A DNA stretch of 8,640 nt from an uncultured Lachnospiraceae bacterium. Lineage in GTDB: Bacteria > Bacillota_A > Clostridia > Lachnospirales > Lachnospiraceae. The stretch spans positions 1 through 8,640 of the forward strand of contig CAJUOF010000294.1 in the NCBI GenBank assembly GCA_910587905.1. The letters are read 5' to 3'. Both the position numbers and the translations under genes were made by a program. Shown here one piece after another: positions 1 to 6,512 of this stretch. The notes under the pieces are model-generated. The model did no database searches, had not been told where the DNA came from, and worked only from the letters and a program-made list of their open reading frames with translations. Every line of letters begins with the position of its first letter. Position 1 is the stretch's first letter.

Positions 1-690
1 ATTATAGGAAAAGGTAGGATAGTTGTTGTTTAATCTTGCCTCCACCGACTTGATTCCGCTGTCCGCGTCATAGGCGTACACATACAAGTTCACGACATCG
101 CCCTTTTTGAGCGTCTGTCCCTGTTGTGGGAACTCGATCTTCTCGATCACAGGCTTTGTCGTGTCGTACTGGCTGTCCGCCTGCGGCGCAGGAGCGTTCA
201 CCGCCGCCTTCATGGCAGGCTTCTTTACCTCCGAAGCGCTTTCCGAATCACTTCCGGAGGTTATTTCCGTATTTACGACGTCGCTTTTTTCCGCCCCCTT
301 TTCATCGGAAGCGCCTTCATCAGAAACTTTTTCACCGGCTTCACCTGTTTCCGGGACTTCGCTGTTTCCTTTTTGATCTGCTTCCTCCGTATCCGTCGGC
401 GTCTGATTCTCAGCCTCTTCCACCGGCGTCTCCGTGTCTCCCTGCGCATCTGCAGCGTCTACCGTAGCGGCATTATCTCCGGCCGCCTGATCCGCAGCCG
501 CAATCACCTTGTCCACAGCATCGATTACCTTGAAACCGGCTGTTTCCTGAACAGCCTGATCCTCGGCAGTCAGGTCAACTGCCTCCGTCTCCGCAGGTTC
601 TCCTGCTGTTTCTTCCGCATAGACCATACCGCCAAGAGTCTGGCAAAGCAGCGCCACCGTCAGAAGAATCCCTAAAAGCTTTCGTTTCAT
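1..690 (-). CDS. Secreted surface protein with acidic linker and Ig-like domain (3' end outside window)
   Basis: The first 230 residues are present; the gene continues past the left edge. Residues 1-25 form a signal peptide: basic MKRK start, hydrophobic core, cleavage likely after VYA at residue 25. Residues 26 to about 170 are low-complexity, rich in Glu, Ala, Thr, Asp and Gly with almost no aromatic residues, which looks like a flexible wall-spanning linker. From about residue 176 (DTTKPVIEKIEFP, then GDVVNLYVYAYDADSGI) the sequence resembles an Ig-like/Big-type beta-sandwich domain of Gram-positive surface proteins; the residues DADSGI are typical of such folds. The ATG at 690 follows GGAGGAG at 695-701 with a 4-base gap. 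It lies 97 bases after the upstream ChW/LRR gene and shares its leader and signal peptide, so the two are probably co-transcribed. The downstream domains and any anchor are out of view. The exact role is unknown; adhesin or wall protein is an inference. Confidence 0.85.
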   Translation of the reverse strand, partial: MKRKLLGILLTVALLCQTLGGMVYAEETAGEPAETEAVDLTAEDQAVQETAGFKVIDAVDKVIAAADQAAGDNAATVDAADAQGDTETPVEEAENQTPTDTEEADQKGNSEVPETGEAGEKVSDEGASDEKGAEKSDVVNTEITSGSDSESASEVKKPAMKAAVNAPAPQADSQYDTTKPVIEKIEFPQQGQTLKKGDVVNLYVYAYDADSGIKSVEARLNNNYPTFSYN

Positions 691-694
691 GTCA

Positions 695-701
695 CTCCTC
701 C
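695..701 (-). promoter_or_regulatory. Ribosome binding site GGAGGAG of the 690 start
   Basis: GGAGGAG lies 4 bases before the ATG at 690 on the minus strand. Thirteen bases including this site (AGACAAGGAGGAG) are identical to those before the ATG at 4273, where the site is at 4278-4284. Both starts are therefore fixed by the same strong leader. Confidence 0.85.
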
Positions 702-736
702 TTGTCTGCTTCCTCATCATTAAGGCTTTTCACAGA

Positions 737-767
737 CTGTCGGGCCTATCTTTTTTCTGCCTGACAG
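737..767 (-). repeat. Imperfect inverted repeat in the 97-base gap between two surface-protein genes
   Basis: Arms CTGTCGGGC (737-745) and GCCTGACAG (759-767) pair except at one position, around a 13-base loop. On the minus strand no T-run follows, so it does not look like a terminator. It may be an mRNA stabiliser or processing hairpin between the two surface-protein genes. That role is an inference only. Confidence 0.4.
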
Positions 768-787
768 CCTGCTTTTCGCCTGTCCTC

Positions 788-3700
788 TTACTTCTTTATA
801 AAGCTTCTGTCCGTTTTTCCGGGCACCGCGCCGCCTTTTTCCACCAGGCAGATCTCAATGGCCTCCAGTCTCTTGGAAAGCCCTTCGCTTCCGGCGCTGT
901 CCCCGTTCTTTGCCCAGTCAAGCCATCCATAGGTCTGGACGTGAACACGATAGTAAATGTCGTATCGATCCGCGGCCTCCCCGGTCAGTTCAATCTGAAT
1001 TGCCTCCAGCCTCTTGGACTTCTTCGTCGTCCCGCTGAGGGCGCCGTCCTGCTTCCATTCTTTCTCCCAGCCAAAGGACTGAACATGGGAACGATAGCGC
1101 ACGCCGCCGGAAACATCTAAACCTGCAAGCTGAATCTCAAGGGCTTCCAGCCGTTTGGCCTTTCCTTCCGTCCCGGCCTTCTTTCCGTTGCTCACCCAGT
1201 CCATCCAATCATAGGTCTGAACATGGGTGCGGTAATTGATTCCTGTCGTCTGGCCCTTTTTCACAAAGGCATTCTGACTGCTTCCGGGAGCCGCGCTTCC
1301 CTTTTTCACCAACCGGACCTCAATGGCCTCCATCCGTTTGGAAAGTCCCTCCGTTCCCGCACTGTTCCCGTTCTTCGCCCAGCCAAGCCAACCGTAGCTC
1401 TGGACGTAAGCCCGGTAATGCAAGTCGTACTTTACTGCCAGCCCGTCCGTCAACTGAATCTGAATGGCCTCTAACCGCTTTTTCTTCCCGGTCGTCCCGC
1501 TGTCCTGTCCGTCCTGCTTCCAGCCCTCTTCCCAGCCAATAGACTGAATATGAGTCCGATACTGAATGCTCCCGGAGGTTGTCGGATCCTCGATCTTCAT
1601 GCGGACCGCTTCCAGCCGTTTGGCCTGATGCATGGTTCCGCTGACTTCACCGCTCTCCGCCCAGTCCTTCTCCCAGTCTAAGGACTGGATATGGGACTTG
1701 AACTGCAGCTTGGCCGTCATGCCAGCCTCCGATACGGTATAGGAACCATCGCCGTTATCTTTAAGGATGTACCCTTCTGCCGCCGTGAGGGACACACCCA
1801 CATGGCCGTCCGTATCCAGCGTAAAGGTCTTCTCCCCGCTCACCTTCGCCGTCAGATGATCCCGAAGGATCGTCACCGCTCCTCCGTCTCCAACCACATC
1901 TACAGCTTCCTGCAGTGTATCATAGCCGGTGTCCCCCACAAGCGCATCCACATCCGCACTCAGCAAAATTGTGAAGGGGCTGAATCCATGTCTCGTCACA
2001 AAGGTCAGAAGGCCGTCTCTGTTCGCCTTGCTTCTATAATAATAGGTTCCACCTGCCGCCTGATGCTTCACATATACCGACGTGTTGTCTTTCGTGATAA
2101 AATCCTGAGGAAGCCTTACGCTGACTTCCGCCTCCTTCACCTCTGCCTTTTTTGCCGTTCCGTACTCCACCGCATTCTTCGTCTTTCCTCCACCGTCCTT
2201 CAAGACGATGTCCTGGGCATTGCCGGCCGTGGACGCCACTACCCGGACCTTCGGCGTAATGTCCATGGAAATGGCTTTGTCGTCTCCGGACGTCTGATAC
2301 TCCTTCAGCGCGATATCCAGATAGCCCTGGACATAGATATGAATATCTTCCGCTGCCGCATGTAAATCATTCTTTGCTTTTTCAATGGCCTGTTCCCTGT
2401 CATCTCCAAGGATCGTTTCAAGCATCTTCTGAACAAAGTCCTCGAAGCCCTTTAAGGCCACACTTTCGGCTGTCTGCTTTGCCCCTTCGTCCTTCACCAC
2501 TCCGGTATTTACTTCCGGCGCCCCAACGGCGGCCTCCGCCAGAAGCTCATAGCGGATGTTATTCTCCACACAATATTTTTCGGCATAAGAATTTTTATAG
2601 ACGCCGAGAACCAGCTTTTCCAGGCTGCAGCCCTCGAAGGCCGCTTTGTCTATGGCAGTCACGCTGGCCGGGATATCCAGGCGCTCCAGGCTGGTACAAT
2701 TGTAGAAGGTCCGAGGGCCAATGGTTTCCAGTCCTTCATGCAGCGTCACTGTCTTTAAGCTGGTACACTCGTGAAAGACGTCTTCCTCCAAAGCCTTTAC
2801 GGACTCCGGAATTTCAATCTCCTCCAGAGCCGTGCAGCCCCAGAAGTCTGCGCTCAGCCTGGTAAGAGTTTTCGGAAGCTTCACGGTTTTTAAGCTTATA
2901 CAGTCATCAAACACTTCTCCCACATCTATTTCTGCCTCTTCCGGGAACTCCAGGTTTTCCAGACTTTCACAGATAATGAAAGCTTGATTTCCAATCTTTT
3001 TCACGCTGCTTGGTATTATAAGTGTTTTTAAGCTCTTACAATATGCAAAGGCCGTGCGTCCAATGCCTGTAAGGCCCTCCGGCAGCGCAACAGTTTCCAA
3101 TGCCTCGCAGGAATGAAAGGCTGACTCTCCAATACTTTTTAAGCCTTTCGGCAACGCCACGGCTTTTAACTGATGACAAGCCGCGAATACATCATATTCC
3201 AGATCCGTGACCGACTCCGGGATCGTCGCCTGTATCAGCTTTGTACAGGAAAATGCCTCTCCGCCGATGACCGTTACACTTTCCGGAATCTGAATGCTTT
3301 TTAACGAAGTGTGCATAAAGGCTGCCGCTCCGATGGTTTCCAATCCCTCCGGCAGCGTCACACTCTCTAGGCCGCTGCACTCATAAAACAGATCATCCGG
3401 AATCACCTTTGTTCCCGCTGCAAAATGAACCGTCGTCAGCTTATTACATTGGCTAAAGGGCTGTTCCAAGAAACCCGATTTCACTGATTCTGTCAAGGTA
3501 GTCGGAAGACTCACCGTCGTCAATTCAGGGAAGGACGGTTCCGTCTCTTCTGTTCTTCCCTTATAGTGAATGCAGGTAATCCCCTCCCCAAGCACCAGCT
3601 CCGTCACCCGGCTTCTGTCTTCCGCCGGAATTTTTCCAAAGTCAACGGTTCCTGTCTCACTGATCTCCATCTTGGTTCCGATCAGGGTGTAATTTACCGT

Positions 3701-4273
3701 CACAAAGGGCCGCTTCCCCGTACCTTCGGGCGCCGCAGCGCCTTTCGACACGAGCTGAATCTGAATACCCTTCACTTCTTTTCCTTCGCTTCCGGCATTC
3801 TCCCCGTCCTTTGCCCAGCCGAGCCAGCCATAGCCCTGCATGTTGAGACGGTAATAGACATCATACTGCTCGCTCAGCTCGCCTGTCAGACGAATCCGGA
3901 TGACTTCCGTCCGCCTTGCCTGGCCTATAGTTCCTGCCAGCATTCCGTCTTTGCACCAGGACTGCCAGCCATAGCCCTGCACAAAGGTCTGATACTCAAT
4001 GCTCCCTGTAGCAGTGGGACTCTCCAGACTGATCTTGATGGCTTCCAGACGCTCATTTTCACTCCCCGCCTCGCTTACGGCTCCGTCCTGCTTCCAGTCC
4101 ATCCAGCCAGTATATTGGGAACTGGCCGCCATTCCGGAAAAAATCTGGTACTTCACGTGAACAGTGTCCTGCGCTGGTATAACGCCGGCATCCCCCGCCG
4201 CAAACACCATTCCGCCAAATGTATGGCAAAGCAGCGCCACAGTCATAAGAATCCCTAAAAATTTTCGTTTCAT
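788..4273 (-). CDS. Large secreted ChW-repeat / BspA-type leucine-rich-repeat surface protein
   Basis: 1161 residues. Residues 1-25 are a signal peptide (MKRKFLGIL start, cleavage near VFA). Three ChW repeats follow (about 40-174), then 12-13 BspA-like leucine-rich repeats of about 23 residues (about 205-575, pattern LPxxLxxIGxxAFxxCxxL) with a typical SYAEKYCVENNI end cap. A charged helical stretch comes next (about 600-660), then an unassigned beta-rich region containing GFSPF (about 670-850), and finally six ChW repeats (854-1143). No LPXTG motif or membrane anchor is visible. ChW repeats are known from clostridial secreted proteins and are thought to bind wall or protein partners. BspA-type LRRs often mediate binding to host or microbial proteins. 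The start at 4273 is chosen because GGAGGAG precedes it by 4 bases and a signal peptide begins there; the open frame extends to 4357 but that part overlaps the FHA gene. The gene lies 25 bases after the FHA gene, in the same operon. An adhesin or wall-associated binding role is an inference. Confidence 0.92.
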   Translation of the reverse strand: MKRKFLGILMTVALLCHTFGGMVFAAGDAGVIPAQDTVHVKYQIFSGMAASSQYTGWMDWKQDGAVSEAGSENERLEAIKISLESPTATGSIEYQTFVQGYGWQSWCKDGMLAGTIGQARRTEVIRIRLTGELSEQYDVYYRLNMQGYGWLGWAKDGENAGSEGKEVKGIQIQLVSKGAAAPEGTGKRPFVTVNYTLIGTKMEISETGTVDFGKIPAEDRSRVTELVLGEGITCIHYKGRTEETEPSFPELTTVSLPTTLTESVKSGFLEQPFSQCNKLTTVHFAAGTKVIPDDLFYECSGLESVTLPEGLETIGAAAFMHTSLKSIQIPESVTVIGGEAFSCTKLIQATIPESVTDLEYDVFAACHQLKAVALPKGLKSIGESAFHSCEALETVALPEGLTGIGRTAFAYCKSLKTLIIPSSVKKIGNQAFIICESLENLEFPEEAEIDVGEVFDDCISLKTVKLPKTLTRLSADFWGCTALEEIEIPESVKALEEDVFHECTSLKTVTLHEGLETIGPRTFYNCTSLERLDIPASVTAIDKAAFEGCSLEKLVLGVYKNSYAEKYCVENNIRYELLAEAAVGAPEVNTGVVKDEGAKQTAESVALKGFEDFVQKMLETILGDDREQAIEKAKNDLHAAAEDIHIYVQGYLDIALKEYQTSGDDKAISMDITPKVRVVASTAGNAQDIVLKDGGGKTKNAVEYGTAKKAEVKEAEVSVRLPQDFITKDNTSVYVKHQAAGGTYYYRSKANRDGLLTFVTRHGFSPFTILLSADVDALVGDTGYDTLQEAVDVVGDGGAVTILRDHLTAKVSGEKTFTLDTDGHVGVSLTAAEGYILKDNGDGSYTVSEAGMTAKLQFKSHIQSLDWEKDWAESGEVSGTMHQAKRLEAVRMKIEDPTTSGSIQYRTHIQSIGWEEGWKQDGQDSGTTGKKKRLEAIQIQLTDGLAVKYDLHYRAYVQSYGWLGWAKNGNSAGTEGLSKRMEAIEVRLVKKGSAAPGSSQNAFVKKGQTTGINYRTHVQTYDWMDWVSNGKKAGTEGKAKRLEALEIQLAGLDVSGGVRYRSHVQSFGWEKEWKQDGALSGTTKKSKRLEAIQIELTGEAADRYDIYYRVHVQTYGWLDWAKNGDSAGSEGLSKRLEAIEICLVEKGGAVPGKTDRSFIKK
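845..1714 (-). repeat. Six ChW repeats (two triads) at the C-terminus of the ChW/LRR protein
   Basis: These encode residues 854-1143. Each unit is about 38 residues with the core (Y/F)R(T/S)HVQ(S/T)xxW, then a second W, then SGT/AGT, then KRLEAI. The third unit of each triad has the form YRxxVQxYGWL(G/D)WAKNG. Each triad is followed by a KKG/EKG(S/G)A(A/V)PG linker ending in F(V/I)KK; the gene stops directly after the last one. Confidence 0.9.
2549..3661 (-). repeat. BspA-type leucine-rich repeat array
   Basis: These encode residues of about 205-575. Twelve to thirteen tandem units run in the order SLKxVxLPEGLxxIGxxAFxxC, with cysteine or threonine closing most units. This matches the LRR_5/BspA family as I know it. 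The first units (before about residue 300) and one near residue 450 are degenerate. Confidence 0.88.
3752..4156 (-). repeat. Three ChW repeats (one triad) at the N-terminus of the ChW/LRR protein
   Basis: These encode residues of about 40-174. The first unit is degenerate (YTGWMDWKQDG, NERLEAI). The second has GYGWQSWCKDG but lacks KRLEAI. The third keeps QGYGWLGWAKDG but has KEVKGI in place of KRLEAI. The linker KGAAAPEG follows. This triad has diverged more than those at the C-terminus. Confidence 0.82.
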
Positions 4274-4298
4274 TCTGCTCCTCCTTGTCTTTTTCGTT

Positions 4299-4796
4299 TT
4301 ATTTCCACCGTCTGTCCTCCTTGCAGTATGCAAGGAATTCCAGGCGGCTGTTTCCAAGCTGCAGGATGTCGCCGTCGGTCAGTTCTTCCTGTCCGGCAAG
4401 CCTTCTTCCGTTCCGGTAAGTCACCGTCCTCCGTCCCTCCAGGATATGGAACTGATTCCATCTCTCGTCATAGATTACGGTACAGTGAGTATCTCTTCCG
4501 ACCTCCGTATCCTCACTGATACATACCTCCATCTTGTAGCTTCTCCCTATGTGGTTGCGGCCCTTATAGAGCGGAAACGCTCTTCCCTTTTCCGGCCCTT
4601 CCGTGCAGACAAGCCACCCAGCTACAAATTGCTTCTTCTGGTCGGCATGAAACGTTCCGACAATTATCTTTCCTCCCCTATTCCCGCACTCCCCTTGACC
4701 TTCCGGAGGCAACTCGGTATGATTCCGGCAGTGAGGACATTCACCGTAAATCTCTCCGTCATAAAAATGGCCTTTTCTGCAACGTATAATTGACAC
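4299..4796 (-). CDS. Zinc-ribbon plus FHA domain protein (GTG start)
   Basis: 165 residues, no signal peptide or membrane segment, so cytoplasmic. Residues 6-23 form a putative zinc ribbon (CRKGH and CPHC). Residues of about 60-157 are an FHA domain, a phosphothreonine-peptide binding fold: GRNHIGR at 79-85, His104, the turn VTYRNGRRL at 125-133, then LTDGDILQLG at 139-148. The usual SxxH phosphate-contact serine appears replaced, since the sequence reads GRDTH, so phosphopeptide binding may be altered. The GTG at 4796 is chosen because AGGGAGG lies just before it and MSIIRC puts the zinc ribbon at the N-terminus, as in related proteins. The alternative ATG at 4817 overlaps the regulator stop by one base (TAATG) but has no ribosome binding site; it would give 172 residues. 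The gene sits between the two-component system and the surface proteins, suggesting an adaptor role. No Ser/Thr kinase is in view to phosphorylate a partner. Confidence 0.87.
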   Translation of the reverse strand: MSIIRCRKGHFYDGEIYGECPHCRNHTELPPEGQGECGNRGGKIIVGTFHADQKKQFVAGWLVCTEGPEKGRAFPLYKGRNHIGRSYKMEVCISEDTEVGRDTHCTVIYDERWNQFHILEGRRTVTYRNGRRLAGQEELTDGDILQLGNSRLEFLAYCKEDRRWK

Positions 4797-4799
4797 TAC

Positions 4800-4806
4800 G
4801 CCTCCC
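4800..4806 (-). promoter_or_regulatory. Ribosome binding site deciding the GTG start of the FHA gene
   Basis: On the minus strand a purine-rich run, GGGGGAGGGAGG, lies a few bases before the GTG at 4796. The ATG at 4817 has only CAACAGCATTTA before it. This favours the GTG start unless translation is coupled to the regulator stop codon. Confidence 0.6.
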
Positions 4807-4816
4807 TCCCCCTGCA

Positions 4817-5524
4817 TTAAATGCTGTTGGCCGTGTATCGCAAGAGCGCCTCCCTGGCCTGCCGATACCTGGACCGGCTCACCGGAAGCCGACAGCCGTT
4901 AAACAGTTCAATTGTATCCGCATTCATCCGATGGATCTTATGGATGTTCACCAGATAACTCTGGTGGCAACGCAGAAAACTGTCCGGCAGCTTTTTCGCA
5001 AAAGACGTCAAGGTTCCGTACAGCTCATGGCAGCTTCTGCCGCACCAGATCTTCAACTGATGCCTGTTGCTCTCGATATAATCCACGTCCCGAAGCCGCA
5101 GAGCGATCATCTCTCCCTGTGTACAGATCCGGATGATTTCATGTCCGGATTCCTCCAGCCGTTTTACGGCTCGGTCCATGGCCTGTTTCACGCACCCTCT
5201 ATCAAATGGCTTCAAAAGAAAGTAGACCGGTTCGATCTGGAAAATATCCTGTGCATATTCCGGATATCCGCTGCTGAAAATAATCTGGATCTCCGGCCAG
5301 AATTCCTGGATCTCCATGGCTACCCGGACTCCATTCTGTTCTCTCAGGCGGATGTCCAGAAACAGGATCTCCAGCGGTTCATTTTTTTCGTCCTCAATAT
5401 AAGTCAGCAGCGAAAACGCCGTATCGAAAGCCACAATCACAATGTCAAAGGTATACAGATCCCGCAGTTCTTCGGCCAGTGTTCCTGCCACCAGCCTATC
5501 GTCGTCGCATATCCCGATCCTCAT
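4817..5524 (-). CDS. LytTR-family response regulator (AgrA-like)
   Basis: 235 residues. Receiver domain at 1-120: acidic pocket Asp8/Asp9, phosphoacceptor Asp57 in LFLDIRL, Ser84/Ser85 in the IIFSSG strand, and Lys105 in LLKPFD, so all key residues are present. LytTR DNA-binding domain at about 130-232: DVDYIESNRHQLKI, then SFLRCHQSYLVNIHKI, then LPVSRSRYRQ. LytTR regulators bind paired short direct repeats upstream of promoters. When phosphorylated by the adjacent kinase it probably activates this operon and perhaps other genes. It starts inside the kinase gene (29-base overlap) with only a weak upstream purine stretch, which suggests translational coupling. The start is fixed by MRIGICDDD. 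It is probably not full AgrA, since no agrB or agrD gene is in view; LytTR regulator is the safe call. Confidence 0.93.
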   Translation of the reverse strand: MRIGICDDDRLVAGTLAEELRDLYTFDIVIVAFDTAFSLLTYIEDEKNEPLEILFLDIRLREQNGVRVAMEIQEFWPEIQIIFSSGYPEYAQDIFQIEPVYFLLKPFDRGCVKQAMDRAVKRLEESGHEIIRICTQGEMIALRLRDVDYIESNRHQLKIWCGRSCHELYGTLTSFAKKLPDSFLRCHQSYLVNIHKIHRMNADTIELFNGCRLPVSRSRYRQAREALLRYTANSI

Positions 5525-6224
5525 GCTTTTCTACCCACTCTTTTTCTGACTCCCACGCCGGAAACATCAGCACGGATACCATACTCTTTTCCTTCCGTTC
5601 CATCAGAAAATCCCCACCGTATTTTTTTACGGTCTTTTCTATGATCTTAAGACCATACCCGCTCTTTTTCTCTTTTTTGCTTTCCTGCTCCCCGTCCAGG
5701 CTGTTTTTCATCCGAATCTGCCAAAAGCCGGTTCGAAAGCCGGTAATCAGACAAAGCCTTCCGTTTTCTCCGCATGCCCGGATCCCATTATCCAAAAGAT
5801 TCCCAAACAGACTTACAAGCTCGTCCTCTTCAAAATCCATTGTTTTTGGAATCTGTATCTGAATCCTCGCCTGAATCTCTTTTTGAATACAAATCCCCTG
5901 TTTTGCCATAAGAAGGACATCCAGGCATTTGCTCCCTGTTGTCATAAAAGATGCCTCACAGTTTTTCAGGATCCGCTCCTGCAGTCTGCGTCTCCTGTCC
6001 TGCCCCAAATCCTCCCACTCGTCGATCAGCTTCCAAAGCTGCCGCTTCAATTGCGCTTTCTCGCTGCCGCCAACCTCTTTTTCAAAAAATGTTTTGTCGT
6101 AAAGCCTTCGAAGATAATCCTTCCCCTCCCCCTTCAGCAGCGCTGCCGTCACAAAATGATTTGCGAGATCGTGGCGCAAATGGCAAAGTTCCATGTTCTC
6201 CCTCTGCGAGTATATCTTATCCAT
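5496..6224 (-). CDS. Soluble GHKL-domain histidine kinase (AgrC/LytS-like, no sensor domain)
   Basis: 242 residues. H-box LRHDLANHF with phosphoacceptor His18. N-box at about 137-150 (LVSLFGNLLDNGIRAC, Asn142 and Asn147). G-box at about 188-204 (SGYGLKIIEKTVKKYGG). These define a GHKL ATPase kinase of the AgrC type. Such kinases normally carry several N-terminal membrane helices; here the H-box begins within 20 residues of the start and no hydrophobic segment exists. The stretch between H-box and the GSKCLDVLLMAK segment is also longer than usual and highly charged (about 40-90). The ATG at 6224 is chosen because GGAG (6236-6239) precedes it by about 11 bases; an in-frame ATG at 6248 lacks a ribosome binding site and would add 8 residues. 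It overlaps the regulator gene by 29 bases. The signal input is unknown: a partner protein may supply it, or the gene may be a truncated AgrC. Confidence 0.9.
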   Translation of the reverse strand: MDKIYSQRENMELCHLRHDLANHFVTAALLKGEGKDYLRRLYDKTFFEKEVGGSEKAQLKRQLWKLIDEWEDLGQDRRRRLQERILKNCEASFMTTGSKCLDVLLMAKQGICIQKEIQARIQIQIPKTMDFEEDELVSLFGNLLDNGIRACGENGRLCLITGFRTGFWQIRMKNSLDGEQESKKEKKSGYGLKIIEKTVKKYGGDFLMERKEKSMVSVLMFPAWESEKEWVEKHEDRDMRRR

Positions 6225-6286
6225 AATCGTTTTTCTCCATTGCAGCATATCTGGTATGAGATCCGACAGATTTTGTAGTCCCCTTG

Positions 6287-6315
6287 ATTATGGCAAAAGA
6301 TAATATTGGCTTCAA
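6287..6315 (-). promoter_or_regulatory. Putative sigma-A promoter of the kinase/regulator/FHA/surface-protein operon
   Basis: On the minus strand the -35 element TTGAAG (6310-6315) and the -10 element CATAAT (6287-6292) are separated by exactly 17 bases. Transcription would start near 6280, leaving a leader of about 55 bases before the kinase ATG at 6224. It sits just downstream of the terminator of the preceding unit. The -35 box matches the consensus at 4 of 6 positions, which suits an activated promoter. Confidence 0.6.
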
Positions 6316-6324
6316 CAGTGGTTG

Positions 6325-6360
6325 CATAAATGGAACCTTTGCCGTCATTTTTGGACCTTT
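6325..6360 (-). promoter_or_regulatory. Direct repeat, putative LytTR operator
   Basis: On the minus strand AAAGGTCCAAAAATG (6360-6346) and AAAGGTTCCATTTATG (6340-6325) are direct repeats with a period of 20-21 bases, two turns of the helix. The near copy ends 9 bases before the -35 box. LytTR regulators such as AgrA bind paired direct repeats in this position and spacing. Seen: the repeat and its position. Inferred: binding by the regulator encoded at 4817-5524. No copy is seen before the other genes in the window. Confidence 0.45.
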
Positions 6361-6375
6361 CCGCTCCATGTGCAT

Positions 6376-6420
6376 AAAAAACAGGAATCCTTCTGGAAAT
6401 TTATCCAGAAAAATTCCTGT
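6376..6420 (-). terminator. Rho-independent terminator of the L,D-transpeptidase unit
   Basis: Arms ACAGGAAT (6381-6388) with ATTCCTGT (6413-6420), and TTCTGGA (6391-6397) with TCCAGAA (6404-6410), form a 15-pair hairpin with one two-base internal loop and a 6-base loop. On the minus strand it is followed by six Ts (6381-6376). On the plus strand no T-run follows. It lies 93 bases after the transpeptidase stop and before the next promoter. Confidence 0.85.
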
Positions 6421-6512
6421 CTGCAGCAAGTCCTCTTGGAAAGACTTACAGAAGTCCCTATGATTCTTACCACAATATTCTTTGGGGAAACGCTGATTCA
6501 ACCATCGTCTCC
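6421..6512 (-). other. 3' untranslated region of the L,D-transpeptidase gene
   Basis: This stretch lies between the stop codon and the terminator. The only structure I see is a small hairpin, GACTT-ACAG-AAGTC, at 6443-6456. No gene is supported here. Confidence 0.5.

Noticed and set aside
845..1714. Regular spacing of near-identical DNA blocks resembling a CRISPR or satellite array
   Set aside because: The period is over 110 bases, the blocks are in frame and they encode ChW repeats. There are no short exact repeats with unique spacers.
107..2865. Several long open frames on the plus strand (for example 124-675, 1691-2365, 2374-2865)
   Set aside because: They are antisense to clear minus-strand genes with signal peptides, repeats and ribosome binding sites. 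Their translations are rich in Arg, Leu and Pro with no recognisable domain.
4274..4357. Upstream extension of the ChW/LRR gene to an ATG at 4357
   Set aside because: It would overlap the FHA gene and place 28 polar residues before an evident signal peptide. The ATG at 4273 has a strong GGAGGAG site.
3566..5644. Plus-strand open frames 3566-4258, 4164-4793 and 4790-5644
   Set aside because: They lie opposite the ChW/LRR, FHA and regulator genes, whose minus-strand products have full family motifs. Nothing in the plus frames looks like a protein family.
6217..6240. Seven-codon frame MEKNDYG starting at 6240 as a leader peptide or AgrD-like peptide
   Set aside because: It is too short and lacks a cysteine or thiolactone-type core. 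Its start merely contains the GGAG ribosome binding site of the kinase.
6217..6501. Minus-strand open frame of 94 residues between the transpeptidase and kinase genes
   Set aside because: It spans the terminator hairpin, the putative operator and the promoter, and shows no domain. It would not be transcribed as one piece if those signals are real.
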